DNA from: DATKDP01 sp035546335
Lineage (GTDB): Bacteria; Acidobacteriota; Thermoanaerobaculia; Gp7-AA8
DNA: 5,019 nucleotides
Assembly: GCA_035546335.1 (NCBI GenBank)
Contig: DATKDP010000015.1
Coordinates: 1-5,019 of the forward strand
Direction: 5' to 3'
The position numbers and the translations under genes are program-made. Below are positions 4,552 to 5,019 of the stretch, one piece after another (within the stretch, counting starts at the first letter, position 1; each line of letters opens with the position of its first letter). The notes under the pieces are model-generated. The model had not been told where the DNA came from and did no database searches. It saw only the letters and a program-made list of their open reading frames with translations.

Positions 4552-5019
4552 ATGAAACAGACACCGAAACGCGTCGCCCTCGCCTACTCCGGCGGTCTCG
4601 ACACATCCATCATCGTCCCCTGGCTTCAGGAGAACTACGGATGCGAAGTGGTCGCGGTGGCCGTCGACGTCGGACAGCAGGAAGAGACTGCAGGCCTCGA
4701 AGAGAAGGCCTATCAGACGGGAGCCGCTGATTTTCACCTCGTCGATGCGAAGGCCGAGTTCGCGGAGGATTACATCTTCCCCGTTCTCAAAGCTGGAGCG
4801 ATCTACGAGAAGGATTATCTCCTCGGCACCGCTACGGCGCGCCCGCTGATCGCGCGCAAGCAGGTCGAGATCGCGCTGGCAACGGGATGCGATGGCCTGG
4901 CGCACGGCTGCACAGGCAAGGGCAACGATCAGGTGCGCTTCGAGCTCGCGTGGCAGGCGCTCGCGCCGGAGCTGACGGTCATCGCACCGTGGCGCGAGTG
5001 GTCCATCGTCTCGCGGGAA
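4552..5019 (+). CDS. argG: Argininosuccinate synthase ArgG (partial, N-terminal 156 residues)
   Basis: ArgG condenses citrulline and aspartate with ATP to give argininosuccinate, the next-to-last step of arginine synthesis. The frame runs from ATG 4552 to the window edge; a full protein is about 400 residues, so over half is missing. Visible motifs are the N-type ATP pyrophosphatase P-loop AYSGGLDTS (11-19), VAVDVGQQEE (36-45), YLLGTATARPLIARKQ (89-104) at the citrulline and aspartate site, and the family signature HGCTGKGNDQVRFE (118-131). Resemblance in this stretch is to the common form shared with eukaryotes, not the divergent E. coli type. An AAAAGGA (4534-4540) lies 11 bases before the ATG, and the argD stop is only 20 bases upstream, so it is co-transcribed with argCBD. 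The ornithine carbamoyltransferase gene that should act between ArgD and ArgG is not in the window. Confidence 0.96.
   Translation, partial: MKQTPKRVALAYSGGLDTSIIVPWLQENYGCEVVAVAVDVGQQEETAGLEEKAYQTGAADFHLVDAKAEFAEDYIFPVLKAGAIYEKDYLLGTATARPLIARKQVEIALATGCDGLAHGCTGKGNDQVRFELAWQALAPELTVIAPWREWSIVSRE

Noticed and set aside
4816..4842. Ala94 in ArgG where some homologues have Ser in the GTSxARP motif
   Set aside because: As I recall, many bacterial ArgG proteins have Ala at this place (TALARP-type motifs), so it does not suggest lost activity.

Overview
The window is a stretch of a GC-rich bacterial chromosome that carries the front of an arginine biosynthesis operon. Five genes lie head to tail on the + strand: argR (975-1496), argC (1556-2575), argB (2572-3354), argD (3341-4531) and the first 156 codons of argG (4552 to the window end). 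A sixth, divergent gene on the - strand (528 to 1, running off the left edge) encodes a secreted protein with a carbohydrate-binding-module-like start. I see no tRNA, rRNA, CRISPR array, insertion sequence or phage gene. The taxon cannot be fixed from sequence alone. High GC with E. coli-like -35/-10 boxes, an ArgR/ARG-box system and a secreted 'NPGF...GW' protein would fit a group such as Acidobacteriota, but that is an inference.

Layout. Positions 1-528 hold the divergent secreted-protein gene. Positions 529-974 are a 446-base divergent intergenic region. It holds a candidate - strand promoter (647-675), a GC-rich palindrome and two abutting G-quadruplex-capable tracts on opposite strands (859-923), and a near-consensus promoter for argR (936-963). 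Two ARG-box-like operators follow: one covers the argR -10 box, the other runs from inside the argR start codon into the gene. After argR comes a 59-base gap with a strong hairpin that includes the argR stop codon. From argC on the genes are packed: argC/argB overlap by ATGA, argB/argD overlap by 14 bases with a TTG start, and argD/argG are 20 bases apart.

How the genes work together. ArgB phosphorylates N-acetylglutamate, ArgC reduces the acyl phosphate to the semialdehyde, and ArgD transaminates it to N-acetylornithine. ArgG joins citrulline and aspartate after the ornithine carbamoyltransferase step, whose gene is not in the window. ArgR is the arginine-responsive repressor. Being first in the transcript, with operators on its own promoter, it probably controls itself and the whole operon in one feedback loop. 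ArgB is the short form without the N-terminal helix linked to arginine inhibition, so transcriptional control by ArgR may matter more here.

There is no clear undescribed system in the window. The points most worth checking are the leaderless or nearly leaderless argR transcript with operator sequence inside its first codons, the hairpin at the argR stop, and the paired G-quadruplex tracts just upstream of the promoter.
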